64,000 bases of DNA from Pyxicephalus adspersus (GCF_032062135.1 NC_092859.1:92234415-92298414), one strand, 5' to 3'. Shown: positions 13,960 through 28,536, numbered from the stretch's first letter. Notes: generated from the letters alone by a model not told the origin. Numbers and translations are program-made.

Positions 13960-14540
13960 TAGTCAAGTACTTTGATAGCTTTAGATATTGCAGCTTGACA
14001 TTGCATGCTATCATTGTCCATGATCCACCAAAACCCCCAGATCCTTTTTGATTTTTGACTCCCCAATATGTATTCCCTCTAGACAGTATGAAGCATGCAT
14101 GATGTTAGCCCCAAGTGCATAACTTTACACTTATCAATAATAAATGTCATATGTCACTTCATATTATAGACATCCTGTATGGACTTAATTCCATTACATA
14201 GTTAGGTGTCACTTGCTCCACACAGACATCCCAATCCCAAATCCCTTTTAATCCCAAATTCTATATCGTTTATAAAGAAGTTAAACAGTTAAGGTCTCAA
14301 ACTGAACCCTGGGGTACACTGCTAATAACACTGAACCCTGGGGTAGAACGCTAATAACTTTAGACCATCCAGAGAATTAATCATTAATTACAACTCTCTG
14401 GATGCAGTATTTAGGCCAGTTCACCATCCATTTACAGATTGAATTTTCTAAACCTATAGACCCTAACTCGCACATTACTGTCTGTTGGAAAACCGTTATG
14501 TGATAGATTGCTTGCTCCAAGTCAAGTACATTTCCTTAGG
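13960..14540. repeat. CR1-like LINE relic, right part
   Basis: Resumes with tactttgatagctttagatattgcagcttg and continues through cccccagatcctttttgattttt and ccctggggtacactgct. It contains a short internal duplication (ctgaaccctggggta repeated near 14304 and 14331). No open reading frame remains. Confidence 0.45.
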
Positions 14541-15606
14541 TTAATTTTTACAAATAAAATCCAATATGTGTGATCAAATTGAGAAAGGATAAAAATTCTG
14601 GTTCAATAAATTTCAGTATACGTACTGTATATTTGTATACTTGTTTTAACAGCAGCTGTGGAGATGCAAGCATGTGATGATTGACACCTCTCTTTCTCAG
14701 TTGCTCTAGCAATGGAAAATTTCAAGGGCACTTTGAACATCCTACATCGTTAGCATCATTTTGTACCTGTTATCTACTACAGTAAGCATTGGGCATCATC
14801 CTGGACCTATCCTAAAATTACCAGGAGGCACACTTCTCTAGGAGTCATTGAACCAGAAAATGAAAAGAGCAGCAGATGAAGAAAAAGGAAGAAAAGTTAA
14901 AAGAGAGAGACAGAGGTGGATAAGGTATATATTAAAAGCAAACAGAGCCAGAAGAGGGAAAACATTTTTTAAAGATATAAAAAAGTTGAGCTTTACATTA
15001 TATTTGTCAAAGCTTGTTGAAAAGTCTTGAAAGTTTCTGACTGTATTCTATACAACTTGATTTTTATATAATTCTATTTGTGAGTGATACATTCCTTGGT
15101 AAAACTACTTAAAACATTGCAATGCTTTATAAATACACAAATAGCTCACATCCCTTAAAGGAACACCACTTGAAATCACTGACTCATACAGCCAATAAAC
15201 TGGAATACATTTATTAATATACAAAATTTTTTTTACACAAGAGAGTCTGTGGGTGAAACAGAACATGCACGTTTTGTGTTACCGGTAGCATGTGTTACTT
15301 TTCTGGAGGTCATTGATCAAGGACTAAGGCACAATTCTCATGCTCTCTTGTGTCAATTATAAAGCACAATGGAGTCACAATATGAAGACTAATTCTTCCT
15401 TCATGAATGTACACAAGCTACTAAGACAATTTGAGACATGTTTTTTTCTTTTGTGATATAAATTGACACAACACAGAATTATGTCACAGTGATTTTCCCT
15501 TGATAAACGACCATCACAGCCATCTTTCCAAGTCTTTTATTATTGTAAAATTCTGTGCCATTGTGCTTTATTGTTTCATTTGTATAAATTCTTTGTAAAT
15601 CTTCAG

Positions 15607-15788
15607 GTCCGATGGACACACAGTAAGATGTTGTGCTGTAGAGGTGGATGGGTTGCAGAATGTACAGAAAGTAAAGGAAAGACTAGGAGTGTTTGTACAC
15701 AGCTGCCAAACTTGTGCTTTGTTCCTAGCATTGCTAAAAGGAGGAATGGCAAATTATAACATAGGGGCACAAGTTCAAGAAGTCTGCA
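15607..15788 (+). other. Exon-like open segment, unidentified
   Basis: A pyrimidine-bearing acceptor (taaatcttcag) precedes 182 nt that stay open in one frame (SDGHTVRCCAVEVDGLQNV...) and end at an excellent donor, GTAAGTAC. A second frame is also open and cysteine-rich for 62 codons, and the minus strand is open too, so openness alone says little. Phase does not match the possible first exon at 1100 unless an alternative acceptor at 15623 is used. No family is recognised. Confidence 0.15.
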
Positions 15789-16234
15789 GTAAGTACAATA
15801 GTTTACTATGTGGTTTTCACAGCAAAATATACGCATTTCAGTATTTAGATGTCTTTTAAATTCCATGCACTCCATAAGCTATATCTTTTTCATTTCTTTT
15901 TGTTTCTTACCCAGTACAACATACCTCTACTTTATATCTCTGTAACATCTAGAAGCATAAAGCATCTAATCTTTCTGTATATTTACAAATTGAACAAAAT
16001 ATCTACATACAAAAGCTTACTTAAAATTAAACTTGATGCAAGTTATGAAAAAGCAATTTATTGGCAAATGAAACTGAGCATTGCTTCAACCATAGGCTGT
16101 TATATATTTTCATATGAAGCTAAACCACAGTATTGGAATAGTTGAAAAAGTAACGGTTTTGTGGCGGATGCCTAAAATCCGCCTCTACTAATCCTTGTTA
16201 GCAGCTTTCGCTTTTGCCTTCTTTTTTCTTATCA

Positions 16235-17401
16235 TTTATTTAGCTCTGTTGGAATCTTAATCATGTTTGCTACAAATGAAAAGTTTTTTAGAACATCCTT
16301 TAAGGAACATATGGATGTGTTCTCCAATAATGGAGGGAATTCAGTTTATGCTGTGCTTTCAGAGTGTGGTTAGTGTTTGTGCTATGCACTCATTGCCATC
16401 CTTTGAGATAAGTAGTAAACAGTGGATCTGAAGCAGCAATTTACAATACAGAAGATTACTCTCCATTTTACTATAGCATTTATAGCATCATATTTTTTAA
16501 AATTATTTTACACAATTTACATTTTTGGCAATCAAAATACTGTAGTTCACTAGTTTGAATTTGCTCGTTTATCCAGCCAAGCAGTGCATCATGGAATGCA
16601 TATCAAATAAAGGCACTGAACAATATGCTTGCAGGTTCATAATGTTGATTATGGTATTCCAATGTCCCCTCAGTGACTAAAAAAATACAAATCCCAGAAT
16701 GCATTGCAAAGCATATCACTTGTTCATTCTAAATAACCTGATTGATACATGGTGTACAAAATACAATGTGTAATACTTTATACGTTAAAGGCGATATAAT
16801 AATGGGCTCAGAGAGTTTATATTTGGGTTGGAGTAAGCATCAGCAAATGTCATACTTAAATTATTTAGCCATATATATATATGTTCTAGTCTTTTATAAA
16901 GACATGGTATATATTATACAATAAATTCACCAATTTCACCAGCAATGTCTAAATAGATATTGCAGTTTTACACACTGTAACACTACTATAATACTGACAA
17001 AGGAAACATACTCTATACCCGGGTGTCAGACCAAGGACTGCATAACAAAAGACCATACCATGGCTTACATATACTAGTTGGTAAGTGAAATGTGTACCAT
17101 TTCATGCATTTACAATTTTCAAAAAGGAAAGAGGACTTCAGGCCTCTTTAATCTTGCTACATTGTAGATTCTGTGTCAGTTCCTGCACACTGTAAAAAAC
17201 AATTAGGTTTTAAACAAGAAGATGACATTGTACTGCCACACTGACATTCAGTACCACTTACAAGAGCTTGTGTTTAGATTGTATTGTTCAATGTATGAAT
17301 ATGCCTCTACATAGTGTTTCCATATAATCACTGAATGATAGCTGAGTGCACTGAATGGAACATGTCAGTCTGCAAAAGGGAATGTGACCACGTAGCATTG
17401 T
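16235..17401 (-). other. nrcam: Probable NRCAM 3'UTR, end not fixed
   Basis: The sequence following the TAG stop is unique-looking, AT-rich and contains no recognisable repeat. An AATAAA on the minus strand occurs at 16235-16240 and another at 16057-16062; neither is followed by an obvious GT-rich downstream element. The start (17401) is certain, the polyadenylation point is a guess. Confidence 0.3.
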
Positions 17402-17639
17402 CTACACAAAGGAGTTCATGGCATTCACCGGAGATGGAGCTTCTGAACTTTCATTGCCTTCTACAGGCTCTTTCTCTTTTTTACCACTGTATTGTCCAAT
17501 AAAGGAGCCATCTTCATTAAACTGGCCATTCACTCCTTCCCCATAGTCAACTAAACTGTCATCACTGTCTTCTTTTTTCACAGTTCTGTCTGAGGGAGTT
17601 CGGCTTCCTTTTTTAAGAGGTTTGTGGTCTTCAGCATCG
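17402..17639 (-). CDS. nrcam: NRCAM terminal coding exon: ankyrin-binding tail and stop
   Basis: The 238-nt coding segment reads [17 protein letters not shown]..., [35 protein letters not shown] and ends [11 protein letters not shown] followed by TAG. FIGQY is the phospho-regulated ankyrin-binding motif of the L1 family. The C-terminal SFV fits a class I PDZ ligand. The acceptor is ttatctttctctatcag. It differs from mammalian NRCAM at only a residue or so in this exon. Confidence 0.98.
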
Positions 17640-20600
17640 CTGATAGAGAAAGATAACATAACTAGTGAGAAAGCAAGAAAAAACTAAACACCAAAATAAT
17701 AAAGCGTGCATGCTTAATAATATAGGCAAATAGCACAAACGTGCTGTAGCTTGTTAAACACAATACATTTAGTAAATAAATAATAATAAAAAATAATAAA
17801 TAAATACATTAAAAAAATACATTAAATACATTAAAAAAACAAATGATTCTCTAGTGACTACAACACATTTGTGATACTTACAATGTGTCAGTAAAAGTAT
17901 AAACATTTAAACATAAAATCATAGTAGAAGAGGAGAAGGGGAAAGAACTATTTCCTAAAACTTAGATCTACTGATTATGAATCTCACTGACACTGAAACT
18001 TAAATATAGGATTTCCAGAGAATAATAAACTTTGACATATGCTAAAATAAATAATTGTCACTCTAGACAAGGAAAGTCAAAGGATAAATGTCAAGTGTGT
18101 ACACATTTTGCAAACATACAGTCCTACCTTTCAATTAATCTATATATCCAATAGCAAAAAAAAAGAAAATAAATACACATCACCTACGGTAAAAATCAAT
18201 GTTTGGGAATTAAATTAGCATGTTAGACTGCATATTAGCCTTATATCATGATACTACATGAGATTACTACAGTGTTGTGGTAAGGGATACTAGGCCTGAA
18301 TTACTACATATTATATATACACAATATATAAATGAATTGAAGATACAATATATTTGGTAACATAATCCTTACGTGCAGAACAAATGTCAGCTGTGTGAAA
18401 GGGAAAGAGGAAGATACAATATAGGAACAGCAGCAAAAAAAGTAGGAATACAATATGTGACTAGCAATACAAGTAACTGGACATGCACAAATAATCCAAG
18501 TGCTCATCAAATGTTTTATAAAACTGACTGGTACACAGTACAGTTGGGCTTATCCTGTTTCTATTCTCCAATTAGCAATTGCAATAGCCAACAATACAAA
18601 TCTATCGGACAGGGTCTGAATTTAAAATTAAATAAAAACCTGACTGATTGTTGGAGACCTCTAAAATTGGTTGCCCTTGTTTCAGAAACAACCAAAAATG
18701 TAAAATTCTAAATTAGATATATACCTGTATTCACCAAATGTTCCATCGTCCTCTTTCATAGGCTGGATTTCAGGATCTGCATGTGCATCTTCTTTTTCTT
18801 TAACTTTAACACAAAAGCACAGTAAGACTGAAATACTGGATAAATATCCTCAATGTTTCATTTAATGTTTTGTTTCCAATCCTAAAGGATAACTACCTAA
18901 AGACTTATGTCACACTAAGACTCAACTCACCTTTTATGGTCTCATTTCCTTACTGCATAAACTAGCAATGTGTGCCTCCACTATTGCTCCTTTACATTTC
19001 AGCTACCAAAGGACTGATTTCCTGAATTTTGGTAATTCTACAGAACCTTCAATGACATATGGCCACAACATTTTTTTGTCAAAAAGCACATGAGGACACA
19101 ATGGTCCTAATTTATTACAGGTCTCCAAGACAGGAGAAGATAGACTATTATTATAGAACCTGGGTTATTCAACAAACTAGGAATGGATCTGGTTCAGGAT
19201 TGAAAATATTTGCCAACTAATTGCCAACTTCTATCTTCTCCAATCTTGGAAAACCTTAATAATTCAGGCCCAGTGTGAAATCTTCCTTTTTTCTGATTGA
19301 GTGGTATGGCTCCCAACAGGCCTTGATCTGCACCTGTTTGTGTGCATTGACTTTGAAAGTGGTTAAATATATGGCTTTGACCAAAGGTTAATTAGAGACA
19401 CCACTATGTTGCCTTGAGGAAGGGACCCTGCGCAGCCTTTAAACGTTGGCATTATGACAAGTTGTGTGTGGGACAAGAATTTAGTGTTAAAACTGGAGAT
19501 ACATTCTAATTTCAGTAAAATAAAGAGATAAAGGTTTGCCTGCGCACATTATGCCTGCAGAGTTTGAGAGCCATGTATGTCAGTACAGTAGGGCGATGTG
19601 GCCCTGTCTTCGCTGTACCGACCCCATCTGATTGCTCACTCATCACAGAGACTGGCAAGAACTTTTGACTCCTTTCTGATTCTGTTGGCCCCCATTTGAA
19701 AATCTTCTCCAGTCTCTGTAATGATGTCAGAAGGGCTAAGAAGAAGGTGTACTAGATTAAGGTACCTGAAACCAATTACGAATAGACACTACACAGGGGG
19801 AGGTGAAGAAGGTCTAAAGATAGTTTTCAAGTGCTCATTAGAGTTCAGTCTTAAAAAAAGAACTGTTGAACATAAGCCTTACCTGGGTACTTTCCTCCTT
19901 TGTTTCTCCGAATGAAACAAACAATCAATAAAACTAATATCAGAAGGGCCACTGCACACATGAGGCCAATAAACCATCCCTGCGTTGCAATGTCAACTTG
20001 TCGGCTCGCCATGGCTGCAGAAAAGGGTAGTGACATACATAATTAAGAGCTATTTTGTGCAACCAAAATTAGCACAAACTGCAGCAACCAAAGATTCTTA
20101 TACAAAAGAATGTATAATGGGCCCTGAACATCGCTATATAACTCAACCACAAACATTCTTCTTTGAAGTTGTCATTGTCATTCTCAAATACACAAGAAAA
20201 GCACAGTATTTACTGGTACATCATTGGTTCTAAGCCTACTGAATTTGAAAAGGAAAGGACAAATTATTTTTTTTACACTCCAAGTGATTAAACTAATAAG
20301 ATACATTTACAAACCACAAAATACTCTAAGTAGAGGATATTACAGACCAGTTACTGTATAATTTCTGCATGGACAAGTAGGTCATTTGCTGCCTGGCTTA
20401 AATGATCAAATTAGGTGAATAAGGTTTTAAGGCAGTTTCTGCAATTATACATATAGTAAATACTGCATATGATAGCAAACCCTGCCGACAAATATGGGAT
20501 AAAGCAGGGTTTCCAGAAATAGTGAGTGTAAGTACATCAGATTTTAGTATCATTAGTAATTGTGGACGTTTCAGAGGTACATATATTTCAAATAAAACAC

Positions 20601-23600
20601 ATATCAGTTTGTATTGAAATGATTTTGCCAACACAGAACATTCCTTTCAGTAGACCTAGACAGGTATCACATCAGACTACATATTTGTTTAAATAATTAG
20701 TATCTCTTTCTCATAATGTTTTAAAGTTTTACATTTTCATATGACATGTTCAAACAGAATAATATTTAGATGATTTTGTATGAAATAAAATGATTCTACT
20801 ATGTATGATCTAGTAACGCATCAATAGTGTAAGCTACGCATATCAATGGTAATTTGCTGTATATAGATCAATACCTATTTCTCTTTTCAGCAGTAGATAG
20901 CTGAGTAAGTTATATACAACCTAAGTATACCTTAATGTGTGTTTGTGCATCTTAGGAAAATCATTTAAATGCTTAACACATCAATCAAAGCAATAACAAA
21001 GCAAGCATTGTTATCAGAAAAAGATCTGTGGAACTGGAATTTTCTGGCCATGTTTCATTATAACAACAAATATTCTGCATGTCCAATCAACCATTAGAAA
21101 ATATTCCTATGATAGAACAATGTACACGTGTGCCACCACTTGCTGTATTTATGGCAACTGGAAACAGCACTTCACTCCAAACAAACTGGCTCCAGTTTTT
21201 TATATTTCTTTGTGAGCAGTGAATTTTCATGACACAGAAAGCTATTACTAATAATAAACAAACTTGTATATGAAACTCAACAATCACAATGAAGCAACCA
21301 CTCATAATAGGTAATAGTTTATAGTTATCGTGATGTACTAGATAAGACTTTGATTTGATGCACACTTTTAACTAAAAGACAAACAGTGACTTAAGTAGCA
21401 GATCCACAAAAAGGACAAAGTTTCAAAATATTGGTTCTACTCGCAATTTGATGACCATATGGAACATTGAGCTGCTCCATCTATTATTATTATGAAGTAT
21501 TTGGCTCTTACTACTTAGTATTACTATGCATAAACAATGATCAGCCTTATGTCTAAGCATGCAATCACTTGACACAAAAAAGTATATTTGGTGCTACCTC
21601 TGCTTTAAACACACACAAAAAGACACACATACAACGCAGAATGTATATGTCAGCAGAAAAAGAACGCCAATTATTTATCTCTGATTTTCAAATTATACAT
21701 TTCTATGACTCAAATGTGTTGGAAAAAAAATTTTCATGGGAATGTGCCAATCCATAGTGTTCTGCCTGATTGGCTGCTGACATTTCACTCTTGCTCCTTG
21801 TAAAATATTTAAAATAATAGTACGTATCATATCTTGGAAGCATGCAGGAGTACAGAGAAGCTTATTTGAGGCACAGGAGTCACTGCAGAAATGCCTCACC
21901 TGGACCTGTCTGAAATGTTTCTTCTGCATACAATGTATTGTGATCAGAATAAACTTGCACTTTATATGATGTTCCAGGTGATAAATCTTTTATTACCAAA
22001 GCACTCCGAGTACTATTTACAGATTCCACTTTCCAATCTTCTTTGCCTAGAAGAATTTTAGGACAACACAGGAAACACTCATTGAACCGTCCAAATGCAA
22101 GTCTAGGAGCTTCGGACTATACTAGAGTAACATGCAAACCAAATACTGAACAGGGTTCTAGAAAGCATGCAATGTTTAGCTAGATTACAAATGTCTCTGC
22201 AAAACTGCAATTTCTGAAAAAACAAACACTTGCACTTAAAAATAAAAGACACCTGCTTTTATTAGGAAAAAAGACTTGAAAGGGGGCGATGCCAATTTAG
22301 GCCTCGAGGTCCAGCTTTTTAGAAATGCTTTTAGAAAGGGAATGGTGGACTGTACCTTTAAATCATTATCCTAACACATTTTACCTAGTGTGAGGCTGCA
22401 AGGCTACAACAATAAGTAATATATATTTCATACTATAATTACACAACTTAATTTGTACAAAGTGCAGAGACGTGTGTGGTCACAAAATTAGACTATAGAA
22501 AGTGGTCTCTGGGGGCTATTCAAGGACATCCAGATTTATTTAGAGAGTATATAGCTCATTAGTGTGCTTTTAAACTCATAGCAAGTAATAATTTACTGCA
22601 TTAAGAGCTGCCCTATGTTGGACTTTGCTAGCAGTCAGTAAGGCTGGCTACTATTATCACTACATGAAGACTGTACTACGTCTTCACATATAAAGAGGAA
22701 TAATTATAAACATTTTGGTTTCTGAATAACAAAAACAAAAAAAAAATTAAATAATTTAGATATCCCTTATCAATTAAAGTATTGTGATTGACTGCAAATC
22801 TATAATGGCTTCTTAGTGATCAATCCCAATTCTATTTAAGGTAACAAAAACTCTACATCATCACACAGCAGGGTTACTGAATCTGTCTGTGCAATGTGCA
22901 TACTTATTACATTTTTTTTTGCCTGGCCATCCCAAAAAATAGAAAAGGTTCAGTGAGCCGAATAAAAATAATGTTTAGAAAATAATGATAAATAATTGTC
23001 CATTGCAGCAAATTACAGGTGCTTTTGTAATCCAACAACGCAGTGAATAATGATGACTGCTGTCAGAATTCTGGGAAAAATAAACAAGCACCCAACTGTG
23101 ATGTCTCTCTATCTGTTAATGAAAACAAATTGTTCTGATCCACAAAGTAAGCATGGCTCAATCTGTAACTTCTCATGTGCAGTCAGTAATATATAGAAAA
23201 GAAAATACTGTATATATAATTTTTTAGAGAACTGATGCAAAAAAGACAATTAATAAGATAACTCCCTGACAACTCAGCAATAAATATTAGAACAAAAGAG
23301 TGACAAGGGGAAAAAAACATCCACCATGGAGGTGTAACTAGACGTAACCTGAAATAATGGGAAAATACTATACTAAAAAAAGTGTTTGTAAAGATAGCAG
23401 CAGTAAAAAAAAATTTAAGGAAAACACAAACTTAAATTTCACTGCATGATTATTATTTTGTATATCTGTCACAGCATCTATTTTGTATTTTTTAGTGTTT
23501 TTCTTAAAATATCCTATTTTATAGTTTGTCCTTTTTCAGCCATGCCAATTTTTTTATCAAAGCATTCTAGGCAAGCTACGTATTGTCCTACAGTCTTGTT

Positions 23601-26600
23601 TTCCAGGTTGTTGATTTTGTTAGTGGGGGTGCCACTGTCATAGCTTCCACAATTTCTCAGGAAATGTGGTTGTATTTATTCAGAATGGAGTAAAAAAGCT
23701 TGCATAAAGGTAAACATAATTGTTAGGAGTTGTAGAGCTTATAAATAAAGAGCAATGATCCATATGTGAATAAGTCACTAATAATGTCTAACTCATCATG
23801 GAATGATGAGTTGTTCTTTAACAGATATACACATAAATATAAGCACTAGCCTTAAAGTAAATCTGTCAAATGTGAGGTAAGATCACAGTCTTGTAGAGAC
23901 TGTAGATAGCAGCATTTCAACCTGATAGACCCTGCATGGAGTGGATTTCCCAGCCTGGATGATGAAGGATAATATTCAATATAGCAGCATGCAGGATATA
24001 TGTAACACACTGTTAGCTTAGCTGAATAAAGTTACAGTATCTGACTGTTCAAACACTTTTTGTAGATGACAGATTATCTTTAATGCCTACTGTTTTACTA
24101 AGGTATACCTAAATACATGCAACTTTGTATGAAAACTGGACCTTACTCAGTTCTACATATTTAACAAAGAGCTTCACTTCCGGATTCTCAACATTCCACA
24201 AAATAGTAGCTGATGTTTCCGCTGCAGTAATATTCTTGATCCTGACTGGCAGAGCTAAGCATCAAGTGAGAAAAAAAATTAAACACAGTAGTTTCTAGAC
24301 TGGACTCATGCACAGCTACTTAGTGCTCAATTTCTGGAGATAAGCCATATTCAAATGTTTTAAAACAAAATACCTCTATACTTTCCAAAAAATCCAGAGT
24401 TTAAACTGTTCATTATTCATTTGTCAAAACAAATGTAATTTGTTTTATGACTTTATGAGATCAGAACCAGATTTATTTGGTGAAATGTTTGCTGTTATTT
24501 CCAAAAAATGAGCGTTGTATCTACCAAGGACTACATGCAAATGGCATGCCAGATTTAAGTGAATAATTGTCTAACATGGCTGGAAGCAGGGGATTCGCTC
24601 CAGGGGCATAACATTCAATTTTTGTTTATTTCAGGTAAAAAAGATGAGGGATAAATTAAGATTATACTGTTTATTATGTTTTTTATGCAAAGTCTACTTG
24701 GAAAGTACTTAAGATGTAATAAACTTTTCTACAGAAATTGTTAAACCAACACAGATTTCATCAACTTTCGTCTGTTGTATATAAATGTCTGCTTTTGATT
24801 GGTACAAACAATAAATCATGTTAGTAAACACATCTCGAATGTTTCTTTATCTTGGACAACTCCAGCACAGCTTGATTTGGTGATATTATAGAATACCACT
24901 AAATGGGACATAGACATTCAAGTTCACATATTTGGGTGTTTTTCCCTTTCCAACATTGGGTCACATGACAATTTCAAAGGCACGCTTCCTTTTGAATAAT
25001 TTTAGCTTTAGTGGACTGTTAAACTCCTGTTTATAATTCAGGAACCAGAAGCAGGAGAATCAAAGGTGCTCATCTTGATGTATTAATGTTGATTTTAGCA
25101 AATGAAGGCTCATTTTAAAGGCTGCCACGAGCCACTAATTTGTTCTGACATGTTTTGGCCACAATGTATTTGTTTTAATTGTCCCATATCTAGACCAACA
25201 TATCTGTCAGAATAGGCCATATTACATTTTAGATTATTACGTCACATAAACTATGGCTCTTGTATTACTGCCATGGAGGGAAGGTACGATTGTGCTCAAA
25301 AACCTCTGGGAACCAACTTATGCTAGAAGGGACCATAGGTATAAAAAAGGCTAATTCAGCCGATCACTATTTCCTTTATAGAGGGTCAGCCAATAGTGTC
25401 TGGTGCAGTCTGCAGGCATGAATATATATTAGGATCCTTGCCAAAAATTATTTGAATCTGCGGGGAATATCATGTCTACAGATACCTTTATACTTAATAC
25501 TTTTCTATTATTCTATTTTATGTCATTGTAATACATGTACAGGTAATACATGTACATTAAAATATATTTTTTCTAATACTTATTCGTTATAATATTTCTC
25601 AAAATATCCATGTAATAAAAGACAGATACATCAAAAAATGATATTGTCAGGTATTAATAAGATTATTAAGATTTCCACAGACTTGCAGCTCTTGGGGACT
25701 TCAGTGATGCAATGCCTTACTCTGTCCCCACCCACCTTGGACTTGTAAGTGTTTTATTCCATGTCAATGTGTCAATACAAGCCTTGTTGTATTCTTCATA
25801 GAGGAATATAACAGTTTATAAAAGCTACAGGTATAATGGAAATCCCTCTTAACTGCTGCAGTATGCATGCAGAACTGGAAAACCCCACCACGAATGTAGG
25901 CCTTGTTTAGAGAAGGAATTATGGTAAAGGATCAACCCTGTCCCTTTGCTGTATATTTACTTTGATGGTAAAACTGTGATTCTTTTTATAAACCTAAGGA
26001 GTTATGTTCATAAGCAATAAATACCATATTTCAGAATCTTAATATCAGACTAGTCATAATGTTTATGGCTGACATCAACTGCTCCTTCGTTAGTGACTGC
26101 ACATTTGTGCTAAGCCACCAAAACTTTTTTTTACTAAAAAATTCTTGCTTACATATCATCTATCAGTAAGGAAAAATGAGAGTACATTTTGAAAAATATT
26201 TTTTTCAGGTACCAAAACCCTGTGGAACCTTGTCTACTATAAACACAGTACAATAATGAAAGATACATTGCAAAAAAGCAAGGTTGTATACTATTGATCC
26301 CAGCTTAAAAAACATTATTGTTTATACAATACATTCTCAGATCTCCTAGTTCACAGTGTGAGGAACAATAAAATATTTTCCATTATTGGTGCATGGCTTT
26401 TTTTATCAGGGACACATGGGGGGGCATATATGGTCTTCATTGCATGTCAGCACCTAAATCCCTGAACATGAGCACCACAGATGGAGCTTTTTGTAGAGTG
26501 ACAACCCCTTTAATGCAGAACAAAACATTGATGGTCAAAGTTTTACCAGATGCATGGGGGATTCAAAACACAGTTGGAACCCTCTTAGATGTAGATAAAC

Positions 26601-28536
26601 TTTTTAGTCTATATGTGAGAAATTTGGTTTTGAATTTTTAATAATGGTAATTACATTTTGTCAGTTACAACAATCTGGTTGAAAGAACAATCCAAGAGGT
26701 CATGTTGATCCTTTATACATAATTCCCTTGTCTAAAATATGAAGAATTTACTGCATGCAACAGGAGAATATCTACTAAAAATAAACACACAGCTAGAGCC
26801 TATAATAAGCAGAAATAATGACAAAGACAATACCCGGGTAGTATGTTGGATGCACTGTGTGAATGACGGCAGAAGTGGCAAAAACGTGTTCTGCCATTTT
26901 CCATGAGCAGGATAGAAAGTGAGAGAGAGAGTAAGAGAGACGTTTTTATAACCTGTTCTTAATACAATACATGCTTACCTGTTAAAAAATAAATGCATGC
27001 AATTGCTGCATGTTATTAGTTCATGCATACTGAATCAACTGTTGACCTAAAAGCACTACTAGCAGTAAAAACAAACAGGACCTCACATACTAAAAGAAAC
27101 ACTTGCAGCAAGGGTGCATAATTAATACTGTACTGAAAAGAATTTGTTTCCCATACAGCAAAAAGCAGGAATTGGTGCAAAAGCGTAGCATATTAGGCCG
27201 ACTGTAATTTATGTTTTGTTTGTAAGCCAAGTGTTTTGTTATGAACAAGTATGTTTCATTGTTTCAAACTATTTTATACCAAACAAGTCCTGTTGACATA
27301 CAACTTGAAAACACCATACTCCATAAATTCTTCAAATGAAAATAAAATGAAAATAAAATAAGATCAGTGTTACTAGAATTATTAAAACAAGCTAGCGACA
27401 TGTCATCATGTCATCATCTATGGAAAATAGAGAGCTTCCCTAAAGATACCAAATAGTCTGATTGCCACATCTTTAAATATGATAAATACCAAAAAGCCAA
27501 ATGGTGGCTAACCTTCACCTGCAGTGAGGAAGAAAGTAAGGGACTTACATGTGTAATTAAAATTCACAAATAATATTCCATATTATTGAATAAAATGAAA
27601 GCCTTAATATATAACCAATGGTCACAAAAGCAAAATGACAGTAAAAATACCCAATATGTGGGTCTGCCTTAGAAAGAAAGAAATGTGTCCCCCCCCAACA
27701 AATTTGGTGATAATACTAAATTTGGGGGTGGGGGGGGGGGTTGTATTACCTGAAAAAATCAATAGGGGCTTAAAACTACAATTTCTCAACTATATCTTTA
27801 ATTTACATAAATGTTTTGTGTACAGTAAGTTTTTTTTGTAAAGAGAATTCACTTGGGACATGTTTTCACACATCCTCCTGCCACTTTCTCCCCAGCAATT
27901 TTTTTGACATGTTCAAGTGCATTGCAATTACCAGGAAAAACTGAAATGTTTTTTTACACATATTTCAAAAATGTAGCAACAATACACTTCTCACTTTTGC
28001 TTCTTTGTGGTCTATGGATTTAGGAATTGTTTTGACATGGATTTCACTGACAGAAACCTCTATTTACTCCTTTTTTCATCATATTCTTAATTCAAATAAC
28101 CCAGATTTGCGACAGGTCTACTTTAAGAGCTCTTCTGTAGCAGAAACAGAATATCAATATGGCACAAAACGAGAAATGCTATGACATTCTGATCACTGCT
28201 CACCATGACATTTTCAGAACGTTATGTTTTCTACAAGGAGCTCAGCAGATTTCTTTTTTAATAAATAGGAGAATAACGCTAGAAAATGTCTGCAGGAAAA
28301 CAACAATTTGACACCTGTTTTGTCCTATTTATTATCAATATATATTGAATCAAACATGATTAAACAAAAAGCCAACTCAGGCTGTCTTAAATGTTCAAAT
28401 AATTTTAGTATTTTCATTGCAAAAACAGATTGCTTCTGTTTTGCTAAAAAATAAAATCTCAGTTTTGACATAACATAAGTTTGCCTTAATTTGATGTTCA
28501 GTTGTGATGCCTAATATTCTCAAGCTTACTAATATA

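Larger units (their letters stand above)
1..16234. other. Intergenic region downstream of NRCAM
   Basis: No convincing gene is seen. In mammals LAMB4 lies on this side of NRCAM, but I found no laminin N-terminal motif on either strand. The region holds the repeats listed separately and two weak exon-like signals on the plus strand (1100-1154 and 15607-15788). Stretches 4000-7300, 7700-8850, 11510-12600 and 14560-15600 show nothing recognisable. Confidence 0.5.
17640..19882 (-). other. NRCAM introns in the cytoplasmic-tail region
   Basis: Two introns (17640-18724, containing the candidate 12-nt exon, and 18804-19882). The second contains a degenerate 'cctaatttattacagg' MITE at 19102-19272. 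Around 17760-17840 there is an AT-rich run of imperfect 'aataaataaa/acattaaa' repeats. Nothing else recognised. Confidence 0.7.

Noticed and set aside
1..16000. LAMB4 5' exons, expected here from mammalian gene order
   Set aside because: I found no laminin N-terminal motif on either strand; the gene may be further left or lost.
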